From the NCBI GenBank assembly GCA_900553065.1, contig USBZ01000001.1, positions 76,370 to 140,369 of the forward strand: a stretch of 64,000 bases of DNA, given 5' to 3'. The translations under genes and the position numbers were made by a program. Origin of the DNA: an uncultured Desulfovibrio sp. Lineage in GTDB: Bacteria > Desulfobacterota > Desulfovibrionia > Desulfovibrionales > Desulfovibrionaceae. The notes under the pieces are model-generated. The model was not told the DNA's origin and did not search any database. It saw only the letters and a program-made list of their open reading frames with translations. Shown piece after piece: positions 9,049 to 17,604 of the stretch; within the stretch, counting starts at the first letter, position 1, and each line of letters starts with the position of its first letter.

Positions 9049-9899
9049 CACAGACTCCTTTCTTCCGGCAGCACGGCGTGAAGGTCAATGTCGGAAGCCC
9101 AGAATACCGGTCCGCTGGTGCAGGTCTGCACGGGCAGACCGGCCCTCACGGGATCAGGCCAGTGCTTCGAGGTGATGGTCGTACAGCCGAGGCAGGCCCC
9201 CGTGCCGCAGGCCATGCGTTCCTCCAGGGAAAGCTGCGTGGGCAGATCCAGCTCAAGCGCACGCTCCCAGACCCTCTTCAAAAAAGGCATGGGACCGCAG
9301 GCCAGACAGATGCCGCCGTGTTCCTTGTACTCCAGCATCTTGTTCCGGACCACGCTGTGAAAATGTTCAAGCTCCTCGGGAGTGCGGTCGCGCATATTTT
9401 CCATTTCCAGACGAGCTGCCATGGCGTCGGTGGGATAGTTGTTGCTCGGAAGTCCATGCCCGAACAGCATGAAAAGACTGGCCGGCGCAGGATGAACGTC
9501 CGCATAGCCGGCAAAGGGGGCTATGCCCACGCCGCGGGCAAGAAGCAGCGTCGGCGTGTCGGGACGTATCTCGAAACTGGTGCCGAGCGGCCCCCATACG
9601 ATGACCTTGTCGCCGCTCTTCAGACGGGAAAGACGATCGCTCCCCGTACCGACGACCCGGAAGAACAGCACAAGACTCTGTGAAGTCACCCGACAGATGG
9701 AAAGCGGCCGAGCCCATGTCGTCCCCTCGCTGTCCTGCACGGGGCGCAACATAATGAACTGGCCGGGATGCCAGCTTTTCCACGCCGGACGCTCCAGCGT
9801 GAGCGCATAGAAACGGTAGATGCCCGCCGGGCCGGATACGGGCTGACCGAAGGGGACATTATCCGTCACCGTGAGTTCTGTGCGAACAGGGGAAATCAT
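9048..9899 (-). CDS. pyrK: Dihydroorotate dehydrogenase electron-transfer subunit
   Basis: PyrK carries FAD and a [2Fe-2S] cluster and passes electrons from PyrD to NAD+. The 283-residue product has a ferredoxin-reductase FAD fold (HPGQFIMLRP, WARPLSICRV), an NAD-binding region (LLLARGVGIAPF) and the C-terminal cluster ligands in CGTGACLGC followed by a later QTC. The ATG at 9899 follows GGAGG at a 6-base spacing. An upstream TTG in the same frame contains that Shine-Dalgarno and is rejected. The gene overlaps pyrD by one base and is first in the operon. Confidence 0.94.
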   Translation of the reverse strand: MISPVRTELTVTDNVPFGQPVSGPAGIYRFYALTLERPAWKSWHPGQFIMLRPVQDSEGTTWARPLSICRVTSQSLVLFFRVVGTGSDRLSRLKSGDKVIVWGPLGTSFEIRPDTPTLLLARGVGIAPFAGYADVHPAPASLFMLFGHGLPSNNYPTDAMAARLEMENMRDRTPEELEHFHSVVRNKMLEYKEHGGICLACGPMPFLKRVWERALELDLPTQLSLEERMACGTGACLGCTTITSKHWPDPVRAGLPVQTCTSGPVFWASDIDLHAVLPEERSL

Positions 9900-9932
9900 G
9901 AAGATCCTCCGCAAGTGTTTTTCTTTATTTCT

Positions 9933-9962
9933 TTATATGTATCCGATCTCACTCCCGGTCAA
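9933..9962 (-). promoter_or_regulatory. Probable promoter of pyrK-pyrD
   Basis: A minus-strand TTGACC (-35, 9962-9957) is followed after 17-18 bases by CATATA/ATATAA (-10, around 9939-9933), 35-60 bases upstream of the pyrK start. The -35 element is strong and the -10 imperfect. Confidence 0.55.
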
Positions 9963-9988
9963 GCGCATTTTCCATTCAGGATGCGCAC

Positions 9989-10558
9989 TCAGCATACGCC
10001 GTGTTCAAAAAGAATCTTCACGCCGATGCCTATGAGCACCAGTCCGCCGAGCACCGAAATCTTGCTGCCGAGGAAATTGGAGCTTCCCAGAATATGGCCG
10101 AGCTTCACGCCGGAAGCCGTAACGGCGGCGCACACCAGACCGATGAGAAGAGCCGGACCCCAGACCGGAACGCCGATCACGGCAAAGGAAAGCCCCACGG
10201 CCATGGCATCGATGCTGGTGGCTACGGCCAGCATGAACAGCTGTACGCCGCGGGAAGGATCACCGGACGTTTTTTCTTCCTCCTCGCCGCCCCAGGCTTC
10301 GCGCAGCATGTTGACCCCAACCAATGCAAGCAGCGCAAAGGCTATCCAATGGTCCCACGTTTCTATGTAACTGCGCACGGAAACGCCCAGCGCCCAGCCT
10401 ATAACCGGCATGATGAACTGAAAAAAGCCGAAGGCGGCGGACAACCGGACATAGTGTTTCCAGTTGACGGATCCGATCGACGCCGACGCCGAAACGGAAA
10501 CGGCAAAGGCATCCATAGACAACGCAAGCGCAATCGCAAGCACGGTAAGAATATTCAC
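9989..10558 (-). CDS. mntP: Manganese efflux pump MntP
   Basis: MntP is a small inner-membrane exporter that protects cells from excess Mn(II). The 189-residue product has six hydrophobic segments in two repeated halves. The acidic motif repeated in both halves (ALSMDAFAVS and ATSIDAMAVG) is the family signature, with Asp as probable metal ligand. An acidic cytosolic loop (EEEEKTSGD) separates the halves. I chose the GTG at 10558, preceded by GGGAGG at six bases. Frames open further upstream but without similarity. It is divergent from rnj, and no Mn riboswitch was recognised upstream. Confidence 0.9.
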   Translation of the reverse strand: MNILTVLAIALALSMDAFAVSVSASASIGSVNWKHYVRLSAAFGFFQFIMPVIGWALGVSVRSYIETWDHWIAFALLALVGVNMLREAWGGEEEEKTSGDPSRGVQLFMLAVATSIDAMAVGLSFAVIGVPVWGPALLIGLVCAAVTASGVKLGHILGSSNFLGSKISVLGGLVLIGIGVKILFEHGVC

Positions 10559-10609
10559 TAATGACCTCCCGATGTGTTCTCCCGTACATATGCTCCATAC
10601 GCCGCTCAG

Positions 10610-10625
10610 GCACAAGAGCTTGTGC
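10610..10625. promoter_or_regulatory. Inverted repeat in the mntP/rnj divergent region
   Basis: GCACAAG-AG-CTTGTGC is a perfect 7-bp inverted repeat with a 2-base centre, 52 bases from the mntP start and 60 from rnj. It could be an operator for a dimeric repressor. It does not obviously match the enterobacterial MntR box, so no regulator is assigned. Confidence 0.35.
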
Positions 10626-10684
10626 TGTGCTCCGGTCTGGGGTACAGTGACCCGTAATCAAAAGAAGCAGAGGATCTTCCGACC

Positions 10685-12364
10685 ATGGCTGAACCGTACC
10701 TGACCATAACCCCGCTGGGGGGACTCGGCGAAATCGGCATGAACTGCCAGAAGTGGCAGACCGATCAGGGAGTAGTGCTGATAGACTGCGGACTGATGTT
10801 TCCCGACGATGCCCTGCTCGGCATTGATGTCGTCATTCCCAGACTGGATTCCGTTTTTGCCGAAGGTGAAACGGTTCTGGGCATTGTGCTCACCCACGGC
10901 CACGAAGATCACATCGGAGCCCTGCCCTGGCTTCTGCTTCAGTACAAGAGTCTGCGCGGCATACGCATTTACGGTTCCCCGTTCACGATGGCCCTTGTGG
11001 AGCACAAGCTCGGAGAACACGGCCTTCTGGACAGAGTGGAACTGATATCCATGCCTGCCTACGGCTCGGTCACGCTGGGCAATCTCACCTTTCACTTCAT
11101 CCCCGTGCACCACTCCATTCCCCAGTGCTATGCGCTGGCCGTGGAAACTCCCGTGGGCAAGATTCTTCATACGGGCGACATCAAGCTTGACCCCACTCCG
11201 CTGGACGGCGATGCCTGCGATCCCGTGTCCGACTTCTCCCGCTTCGCCGAAGAAGGAGATCATAAGGGCATACGCCTGCTGCTGGCCGACTCCACCAACG
11301 TGGAGAACCCCGGCCGCTCCCTGCCGGAAAGACAGGTGCGCGACGATCTCGACGCCATTTTCTCCGAAGTGAAGGGAAGGATCATCATTGCGCTTTTTTC
11401 CAGCCACATCCGCCGCATCCGCACGGTTCTGGAACTGGCGGAAAAATACGGCAGATCCGTTCTGGTGAGCGGGCGCAGCCTCTCCACCAACATCGAAAAG
11501 GCCGTGGAGCTGGGACTTCTCGACCAGCCGAAGCATCTTTACAACGAGGCCGCCGGTTTTCCCGAACTCGATCCCGGACAGACCGTAGTTCTGGCCACGG
11601 GCACGCAGGGCGAAGCACTTTCCGCCCTGGCCCGCATCGCCAGAGGCGAACATCGCCAGCTTTCTCTGCATGAAGGCGATACCGTCATCATGTCCTCCCG
11701 CGTGATTCCCGGCAACGCCCGCGCCATCTCCAAGGTTCTCAACCAGATATACAAACTCGGCGCCGAAGTGTATCACAATCCGGAACGAACCGTGCACGCT
11801 ACGGGCCATGCCTGCCGCGGCGAACTCAAAGACATCATTGCATCCGTTCAGCCCGAATACTTCATTCCGGTGCACGGCGAGTACCGCCATCTGGCGCTGC
11901 ATGCCGGGCTTGCCGAAGAGTGCGGCGTAGCCCACGATCATATCCGGATTCTTGAGGACGGACAGCCCATCACGCTCACGACCGACGGCATCCGCATGGA
12001 AGAGCCGGTGTTCGTGGAATCGGTCATGGTGGACGGCAAGGGCGTGGGCGACGTAGGTCGCATGGTTCTGAAGGAACGCCGCATTCTGGGCGGTGAAGGC
12101 CTGGTTGCCGTGGTTCTCGTCGTTGCCGAGGAAACGGGCGAAGTCCTGCACGGACCGGAAATGATCTCGCGGGGCTTTGTGTTCGAGCAGCAGTACAGTC
12201 ATCTGCTCGAAGACGCCAAGTGTCTTGTGCTTGATCAGCTCGAATCCACCAATCCCAACGACATCGCCCGCCTGTCGGACCGTATCCGTTCCAGCCTGCG
12301 CCGCTTCTTCCGCGACGTTCTGGGCCGGGATCCCATTGTCGTTCCCATCGTCACGCAGATCTGA
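10685..12364 (+). CDS. rnj: Ribonuclease J
   Basis: RNase J is a dual endo/5'-3' exoribonuclease for RNA maturation and decay. The 559-residue sequence opens with PLGGLGEIGMNC and carries the metallo-beta-lactamase zinc motif HGHEDH at residues 71-76 with later ligands (PVHHSIP, HTGDIKLD). A beta-CASP domain follows (LLADSTNVE, FSSHIRRI, SGRS, ATGTQGE), then the late VHGEYRHL and a C-terminal dimerisation domain. It lies alone between a divergent mntP and its own terminator. This enzyme family rather than RNase E fits a Desulfobacterota origin. Confidence 0.94.
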   Translation: MAEPYLTITPLGGLGEIGMNCQKWQTDQGVVLIDCGLMFPDDALLGIDVVIPRLDSVFAEGETVLGIVLTHGHEDHIGALPWLLLQYKSLRGIRIYGSPFTMALVEHKLGEHGLLDRVELISMPAYGSVTLGNLTFHFIPVHHSIPQCYALAVETPVGKILHTGDIKLDPTPLDGDACDPVSDFSRFAEEGDHKGIRLLLADSTNVENPGRSLPERQVRDDLDAIFSEVKGRIIIALFSSHIRRIRTVLELAEKYGRSVLVSGRSLSTNIEKAVELGLLDQPKHLYNEAAGFPELDPGQTVVLATGTQGEALSALARIARGEHRQLSLHEGDTVIMSSRVIPGNARAISKVLNQIYKLGAEVYHNPERTVHATGHACRGELKDIIASVQPEYFIPVHGEYRHLALHAGLAEECGVAHDHIRILEDGQPITLTTDGIRMEEPVFVESVMVDGKGVGDVGRMVLKERRILGGEGLVAVVLVVAEETGEVLHGPEMISRGFVFEQQYSHLLEDAKCLVLDQLESTNPNDIARLSDRIRSSLRRFFRDVLGRDPIVVPIVTQI

Positions 12365-12387
12365 CGCGCATGCTCCATGCTTGAGAA

Positions 12388-12421
12388 AGTCCGGGAATGG
12401 CCATGTCCCGGACTTTTTTTT
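12388..12421 (+). terminator. rnj terminator
   Basis: AGTCCGGGA, a 9-base loop and TCCCGGACT followed by eight T form a perfect 9-bp intrinsic terminator, 24 bases after the rnj stop. Confidence 0.92.
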
Positions 12422-12503
12422 ACCGGCATGCACGGCACACGCGCTCAAAACTCAACATGGTTCAGGACAGCGCGGGAGTCTCCCCCCCCCCGCAAAAAAC
12501 ATC

Positions 12504-12532
12504 TTGACCTTTTATTCGATGTCAAATAAAAC
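12504..12532 (+). promoter_or_regulatory. Probable promoter of the alkylsulfatase gene
   Basis: TTGACC at 12504-12509 with ATAAAA/TAAAAC after 16-17 bases, about 70 bases upstream of the ATG. The first of two operator-like repeats lies inside its spacer and -10, so a bound protein would block polymerase. Confidence 0.5.
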
Positions 12533-12558
12533 CCCATTTAGTTCGATATCAAATAAAA
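12511..12558 (+). promoter_or_regulatory. Tandem operator-like repeats upstream of the alkylsulfatase
   Basis: The 17-mer TTCGATRTCAAATAAAA occurs twice, at 12515-12531 and 12542-12558, differing at one base and 27 bases apart. The first copy is also palindromic (TTTATTCGA-TG-TCAAATAAA, one mismatch); the second is a poorer palindrome. The arrangement suggests two sites for a dimeric regulator on or just after the promoter. Confidence 0.55.
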
Positions 12559-12599
12559 AAGCCATCCAGTACCACCGTGTAACTCTATGGAGGATACCC

Positions 12600-13925
12600 A
12601 TGCAAAAAAGTCACGCCACTCTCGCCCTCGAAAAACGCCGCGACATTCTTCAGCCTCACATCGTCCAGGTGAGCGACAATGTCTGGGTTTCCGTGGCGGA
12701 AGACGTATCCAATGTGTCCGTGATACGAGGCAAAAACGGACTCGTGCTTGTGGATACCGGCATGATTCCCGATCGGGCTGCCCATACTCTTCAAGCCTTT
12801 CGGGAGATCATGCCTCTGGGCGAGTACCCTATCAAGGCTATTGTCTACACTCACGGCCATGGAGACCATACAGGAGGTTCCTCCGTCTTCTGCAGTGAAG
12901 GATCAACTCCTGAAATCTGGGCCAGAGACAACTTCGGTTCCGAGGTTCTTCCCTTCGAGCAGGCAGGTCTCATGCCTCTGTTCAAAGCCCGCGGAGCCAT
13001 GCAGGGAGGCTTTCTTCTTCCCCCGGAAAAACGTATCTGCAACGGCATCGCCCCCATACGTTACCCCCGGGCCGGCGGCGCCGTCTTCAGCGGTAAGACG
13101 GGAGCCGTTCCCCCTGATCATTTCTTCAACGGCCTCAGCACACATCTGAACATTGCAGGTCTTGAACTATGGCTTTTCGCCACACCGGGAGAAACCGACG
13201 ACGCCCTTTCCGTATGGTTCCCCGGGGAACGCGTTCTCTTCTGCGGCGATGCTCTGTACCGATCCTTCCCCAACGTTTATCCGGTACGAGGTACGGGCAG
13301 CCGTCCCATTCCCACCTGGTGTTCCAGCCTGCAGCTGCTCGACTCTCTGGGAGCTGACGTACTGGTTCCCGGTCATACCGATCCGTTCATAGGCAGGGAG
13401 CATATTCATGACGTCATCACGAACTATCATGATGCGCTTGAGTATGTGCAGAACAAGACCATAGAAGGTATGAACATGGGCAAGACGCCAGACGAACTTG
13501 CCTGCGAAATAACCCTGCCCGACCATCTTACCTCTCTTGACTATCTGGAGGAAGTCTACGGCAATGTCTCATGGACCGTCCGCAACATCTTCAACCAGTA
13601 TGTCGGCTGGTTCGACGGCAATCCGCTTCGCCTCTACTCCGACTTTACCCGTGTTGAGGAAGCCCGGCGCATGGTTGAACTGGCTGGCGGCGAAGACGAG
13701 CTTCTGAAAAACGCCCGAACCGCCCTTGAACGGAACGATGCCGCATGGGCCGCCCGTCTGGCCGACCATCTGCTCGTCCTCGCACCGGACAATGCCGACT
13801 ACATGCTGCTCAAGGCCGATGCCCTTGAGGTGCTCGGCGAAACCATGCTCACCGCAACTGGCAGAAACTTCACGCTGACCGCGGCGCAGAAGCTGAGGGA
13901 ACAAGCGCAAAAAAGCGACAAGTAA
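12600..13925 (+). CDS. Alkyl/aryl-sulfatase (metallo-beta-lactamase type), short cytoplasmic form
   Basis: Members of this type III sulfatase family (SdsA1/YjcS/BDS1) hydrolyse sulfate esters to an alcohol and sulfate with two zinc ions. The 441-residue protein has the zinc motif HGHGDHTGG (residues 85-93), the later PGHTDPF, and the family signature GWFDGNP near residue 335. An alkylsulfatase dimerisation domain follows (about 350-430: ELAGGEDELL, ALERNDAAWAARLADHLL, ADALEVLGE). Two things differ from the characterised enzymes of about 650 residues: no signal peptide, and no C-terminal SCP2-like substrate-binding domain. The ATG follows GGAGG by seven bases. It converges on the arylsulfotransferase gene. 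Substrate is unknown. Confidence 0.85.
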   Translation: MQKSHATLALEKRRDILQPHIVQVSDNVWVSVAEDVSNVSVIRGKNGLVLVDTGMIPDRAAHTLQAFREIMPLGEYPIKAIVYTHGHGDHTGGSSVFCSEGSTPEIWARDNFGSEVLPFEQAGLMPLFKARGAMQGGFLLPPEKRICNGIAPIRYPRAGGAVFSGKTGAVPPDHFFNGLSTHLNIAGLELWLFATPGETDDALSVWFPGERVLFCGDALYRSFPNVYPVRGTGSRPIPTWCSSLQLLDSLGADVLVPGHTDPFIGREHIHDVITNYHDALEYVQNKTIEGMNMGKTPDELACEITLPDHLTSLDYLEEVYGNVSWTVRNIFNQYVGWFDGNPLRLYSDFTRVEEARRMVELAGGEDELLKNARTALERNDAAWAARLADHLLVLAPDNADYMLLKADALEVLGETMLTATGRNFTLTAAQKLREQAQKSDK

Positions 13926-13935
13926 CAAAAAGCCA

Positions 13936-13979
13936 GGGCGGATCTTCTCAGCTGAAAGCTTCGGCAGATCCGCCCTTTT
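13936..13979 (+). terminator. Alkylsulfatase terminator
   Basis: GGGCGGATCT and AGATCCGCCC pair perfectly over 10 bp around a 20-base loop, followed by TTTT, 10 bases after the stop codon. Confidence 0.85.
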
Positions 13980-14015
13980 CTATCCTGCCGGTCTGTCATA
14001 TCAGCCGGCTCTCAT

Positions 14016-14052
14016 AAAACGGAACGCGCCCGGGGAATCCCCGGACGCGTTC
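14016..14052 (-). terminator. Arylsulfotransferase operon terminator
   Basis: Reading the minus strand, GAACGCG-T-CCGGGG-ATT-CCCCGG-G-CGCGTTC is followed by CGTTTT. The long GC-rich hairpin lies 40 bases beyond the arylsulfotransferase stop. A second short hairpin (CCGGGAA / TTCCCGG, 14065-14082) sits between them. Confidence 0.8.
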
Positions 14053-14091
14053 TTCTTTCAGGAGCCGGGAAAAAATTCCCGGAACTTTTTA

Positions 14092-15540
14092 CTAGTCGTC
14101 GGTAGCGGCGATGCAGTCACCGGCGTTGGCAACATAGCCGAGCGTGCCTTCCACTTCCACTTCGCTGCTGCGGCTGCCGAAAGCGGCGGCGCCGGGCATA
14201 CGGAAGGTAGCGCAGTCGGCAGGAGCAATGGCCACTTCAGGAGTGTGCTCGGCCTGAGGCACCCATTCGTAGGGCACGCGGTAGGCGCGGTACACCATGT
14301 TCATGTTGCGGCCGTCCTTGTAGGGGTTGATGAATTCCCAGACAACCTTATGGTCGGCGGTCACTTCGATCAGGCGGCCGTCGGAACCTTCGGTGATGAG
14401 GGTGTTGCCGTTGGGCAGACGCTGAGCGGCGCTGACGAAGGGGCTGTAGAAACGGCTGGCATCCAGAGGAACCACAAAGCCGGCTTCGCGGGGAGTGTAC
14501 TGCCACACGATGTCGAGGGTGATGGGATCGAATTCCAGGATACGGGTGTAGTCGCGCTGAGCGGCCTTCACACCGATGGGAGCGCCGGGGTTCGGGCTGT
14601 CGTAACCGGCCCAGCCGCCGTTGTCGTACACAAGGATATTGCCCGCGCCGGGAAGACCTTCAGGAATCATGTGCGCATGATGCTGACCGATGATCCAGCC
14701 CAGCTTGTGTTCAGGATGACCGATGCTGTAGTCGGGGCCGACCTTCCAGACGATCTTGCCGGTTTCCTTGCTGATGATGAAGATGATGTTGGTTTCACGG
14801 CCGTCCATGATGATGTTGTCGGGATGGAAACGTTCATCACCGGCATCATACCACTTGTTGGGGCCGAGGGTGGACATGGAGTTGATGTGCATCCAGTCGC
14901 CGAGACCGGGAGCGCTGTCGATGAGGGAACCGCCGCGGTAGTTGGGGTTACGGGCCATGGCGTTGCGGGCGGCTTCGGAGAAGCCCATTTCTTCCACATG
15001 ATCGGAGGCCTGCCATTCCCAGACGATTTCGCCTTCCCAGTTCACTTCGTACACCACGTCGTCAAGCAGGGGCTTGTCGGAGATGTATTCGCAGTGGGCG
15101 TCACGATGGCAGAGCACAAGGGTGTTGCCGGACATGGACTGGGGTTCGTGACCGGGAGCATAGTAACCGGTGGTGCTGCCTTCACGCTGGAAGTCGTGAT
15201 GCTGACGGGCCATCCACTGGGGCTTTTCACCCGGATCCTCGATGAACTCGGCCTGGTTGAATTCCCACACGACGTTACCATCCCAGTCCACCTGAATGAG
15301 GTCGACCTGATCCTGAAGGCCGTACTTGGGGTTACGGATGCCGCGGCTGCCGAGCAGATAACCGCCGGGGAAAATCTTGTTCGGGAAGCCGTGCACGTCC
15401 TTCCAGAGCTTGATTTCCTGACCGTTCATGTCGATAAGCATGGCGCCCTGTCCTTTGACGGGCATGACGGTATAACCGTTATAGGCTCTCTCGGGATCGT
15501 AGAGAGTGACACCGGTGGGGTAAACTGTAGGATGACCCAT
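14092..15540 (-). CDS. Arylsulfate sulfotransferase (ASST family), no signal peptide
   Basis: ASSTs move a sulfuryl group from an aryl sulfate to a phenolic acceptor through a sulfo-histidine, without PAPS. The 482-residue sequence shows a beta-propeller: the blade motif (I/V)VW(E/K/Q) recurs near residues 90, 172, 263, 344 and 399, alternating with GNTL(V/I) strands at 138, 300 and 378. Candidate catalytic histidines are RQHHDF (114-115), WMHINS (218) and GQHHAHM (287-290). The four visible cysteines are 144, 150, 443 and 476. The E. coli enzyme is periplasmic and needs a disulfide, but no export signal is visible here. The start follows AAGGAG. The last gene of the TRAP string, it uses codons like pyrG and ahbC, which suggests high expression. 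Confidence 0.85.
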   Translation of the reverse strand: MGHPTVYPTGVTLYDPERAYNGYTVMPVKGQGAMLIDMNGQEIKLWKDVHGFPNKIFPGGYLLGSRGIRNPKYGLQDQVDLIQVDWDGNVVWEFNQAEFIEDPGEKPQWMARQHHDFQREGSTTGYYAPGHEPQSMSGNTLVLCHRDAHCEYISDKPLLDDVVYEVNWEGEIVWEWQASDHVEEMGFSEAARNAMARNPNYRGGSLIDSAPGLGDWMHINSMSTLGPNKWYDAGDERFHPDNIIMDGRETNIIFIISKETGKIVWKVGPDYSIGHPEHKLGWIIGQHHAHMIPEGLPGAGNILVYDNGGWAGYDSPNPGAPIGVKAAQRDYTRILEFDPITLDIVWQYTPREAGFVVPLDASRFYSPFVSAAQRLPNGNTLITEGSDGRLIEVTADHKVVWEFINPYKDGRNMNMVYRAYRVPYEWVPQAEHTPEVAIAPADCATFRMPGAAAFGSRSSEVEVEGTLGYVANAGDCIAATDD

Positions 15541-15570
15541 GATAAAACTCCTTATATGAGAGTTAGGAGG

Positions 15571-15597
15571 AAAAGGCCCGGGGCCTGAGCCCCGGGG
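15571..15597 (-). terminator. Intercistronic hairpin between dctQM and the arylsulfotransferase
   Basis: On the minus strand CCCGGGGC-TCAG-GCCCCGGG is followed by CCTTTT, 13 bases after the permease stop. The downstream gene starts only about 30 bases later with no room for a normal promoter, so the hairpin probably causes partial termination or protects an RNA end. Confidence 0.65.
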
Positions 15598-15609
15598 TAC
15601 AGGGAAAAC

Positions 15610-17523
15610 TTAGAGTACTTCCGGACCCATGAGGGTATAGGGCAGCCAGAGGGCGATATCCGGAATGAAGGTGATGAGCACAACCGCAAGGATCATCAGG
15701 CCGACGAAGGGAATGATGCCCTTGAAGATGGTCTCGATGGGAATGCCCTTGGCAACGCCGGCAAGAGCGAACACCACCACGCCCACGGGGGGAGTGATCT
15801 GACCCATTTCCATGATCATGACGGATACCACACCAAACCACACGGGGTCAAAGCCGAGGGCCACGACGGTGGGGAAGATGGAGGGCAGGGTGAGCATGAG
15901 CATGGGAATAACGTTCATCATGCAGCCGAGGATAATGTAGATGACCACGATGATGGCGAACACCCAGTAGCGGTTGAACGGCAGGGAGACGATGAAGTCG
16001 GCCAGCAGGAACGGCAGACGGGTGGCGGCGAAGAAGTAGCCGAGGATGGCCACGCCCACCATGATGCCCATGATGCGGGCGGTGAGTTCGCCGGTTTCAT
16101 GCAGGGAGGCCAGCAGATTCTGCTTGGTCACCTTGCGACGAACAAGGGCATAGAGGAAGGCACCCATGGCACCGATGCCGCCGCCTTCGTTGGGGGAGCA
16201 GATACCGGCCACGATGCTGCCGAGCACCAGAACGAACAGGGCGAGGATGGGCAGAAGGCCCATGGAGGACTGCAGCTTTTCCGCCAGCGTGTACTTGGGA
16301 CCGCGGGGAGCAAGCTCAGGATGACGCACGGCCATGTAGTAGATGTAGGCCATGAACATGAGCGCCAGCATGATGCCGGGAATCAGGCCGGCCATGAACA
16401 GACGTCCGATGGAAACTTCCGTAACGATACCGTAGATGATGAAGCCCGAGCTTGGCGGAATGAGAATGCCGAGCGTACCGCCTGCCGCAAGAGCACCCGT
16501 GGCGAGGGAAGGCGAATACTTGAGACGCATCATTTCGGGCAGGGAAACAGAACCCATGGTGACGGCGGTGGAAAGAGAGTCGCCGCACACGGCTGCAAAA
16601 CCGGTGCAGCCGGCGACACCGGCCATGCCCATGCCGCCGGGCATATGGCCGATCCACTTATTGGCGGAGTTGAAAAGGTCGACGGAAATACCGGAATACA
16701 GAATCATGCAGCCCATGAGCACGAAGAGCGGAAGAGCCACAAGATTGTAGTTGGCGGAAGCCGCATAAGGCGTGGTACCCACGGCGGCGAGAGCGGCGAT
16801 AACGTTACGGGACACGGCCACCATGCCCATGGCGCCGATGATGCTCATGGACCAGGCGATGGGCATGCGGATGAACAGGAAGAGGAAGAGCAGGCCGAAC
16901 GCTATGAGGCCGAGAACAAGGTTGGAAATTTCGTAGGGGCTTTCACGGTACCAGAACGGCAGATAGGCAAGAGCAAACGCAAAGGCGATGCCGAGCACGA
17001 AGGGGATGTAGTGTCTGCCGGAAAGGCACTTCACGCTTTCACGCAGGAACTGGAACAGCGCCACGATGGCCGTGAGCGCAAGACCCATCACCGGCATCCA
17101 GTAATAGAACTCCAGGGGGATGTACAGTTCCATCGACTGGGTACCGAACTTGCTCAGAAACGCGTCATAGCTCTCGGTGGTAAGCAGCACCATGACGCCG
17201 AGAACCAGCGATGCCACAGTCATGTCGCACCAGCGCTTCACCCCTGTGGACATGCGCTCATAGATGAAGTCGATCATCATATGACGGTCGTGCAGCTGAA
17301 GCACGGCCATGAAGGAAAACGTGGTGAGGGCCAGAAGATTTTCCTGAAGCTCCAGAGAACCGGGAACACTGAAGCCGAACATACGGCAGCAGACGTCCAC
17401 CGTGATGAGCACGGGCAGGATGGCCATTGCCACATAGCTCAGCCAGCTCACCTTGGTGGTGCATTTTTCGAGAAAGCTGTTGATGCTCTGAAAGGCGGGA
17501 GAAAGGGAAACTTGTTCTGCCAT
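15610..17523 (-). CDS. dctQM: TRAP transporter fused permease (DctQM)
   Basis: This is the membrane unit of a tripartite ATP-independent periplasmic transporter, which uses sodium or proton gradients to import carboxylates, sulfonates and related anions delivered by a binding protein. In 637 residues an N-terminal DctQ-like part (about 1-190, four membrane spans; LQENLLALTTFSFM) is fused to a DctM-like part with about 12 spans (GDSLSTAVTMGSVSLPEM, GTLGILIPPSSGFIIYG, ITPPVGVVVF). The ATG at 17523 follows GAGG by five bases; an upstream open extension runs through the dctP1 intergenic hairpin and is rejected. It sits between the binding protein gene and the arylsulfotransferase. Confidence 0.93.
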   Translation of the reverse strand: MAEQVSLSPAFQSINSFLEKCTTKVSWLSYVAMAILPVLITVDVCCRMFGFSVPGSLELQENLLALTTFSFMAVLQLHDRHMMIDFIYERMSTGVKRWCDMTVASLVLGVMVLLTTESYDAFLSKFGTQSMELYIPLEFYYWMPVMGLALTAIVALFQFLRESVKCLSGRHYIPFVLGIAFAFALAYLPFWYRESPYEISNLVLGLIAFGLLFLFLFIRMPIAWSMSIIGAMGMVAVSRNVIAALAAVGTTPYAASANYNLVALPLFVLMGCMILYSGISVDLFNSANKWIGHMPGGMGMAGVAGCTGFAAVCGDSLSTAVTMGSVSLPEMMRLKYSPSLATGALAAGGTLGILIPPSSGFIIYGIVTEVSIGRLFMAGLIPGIMLALMFMAYIYYMAVRHPELAPRGPKYTLAEKLQSSMGLLPILALFVLVLGSIVAGICSPNEGGGIGAMGAFLYALVRRKVTKQNLLASLHETGELTARIMGIMVGVAILGYFFAATRLPFLLADFIVSLPFNRYWVFAIIVVIYIILGCMMNVIPMLMLTLPSIFPTVVALGFDPVWFGVVSVMIMEMGQITPPVGVVVFALAGVAKGIPIETIFKGIIPFVGLMILAVVLITFIPDIALWLPYTLMGPEVL

Positions 17524-17604
17524 GGGAACCTCGGCTTTTTGCGGTTCGCACCCGCGCGACCGCACTGGGATGGGACAACCAGAAACAGACTTCGGCGGGA
17601 ATAC

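Noticed and set aside
10559..10684. Manganese (yybP-ykoY) riboswitch upstream of mntP
   Set aside because: The space is only 126 bases and is shared with rnj; I could not find the characteristic paired loops.
10658..12448. 596-codon open frame on the minus strand across rnj
   Set aside because: Antisense shadow of RNase J; it covers the rnj terminator and has no family similarity.
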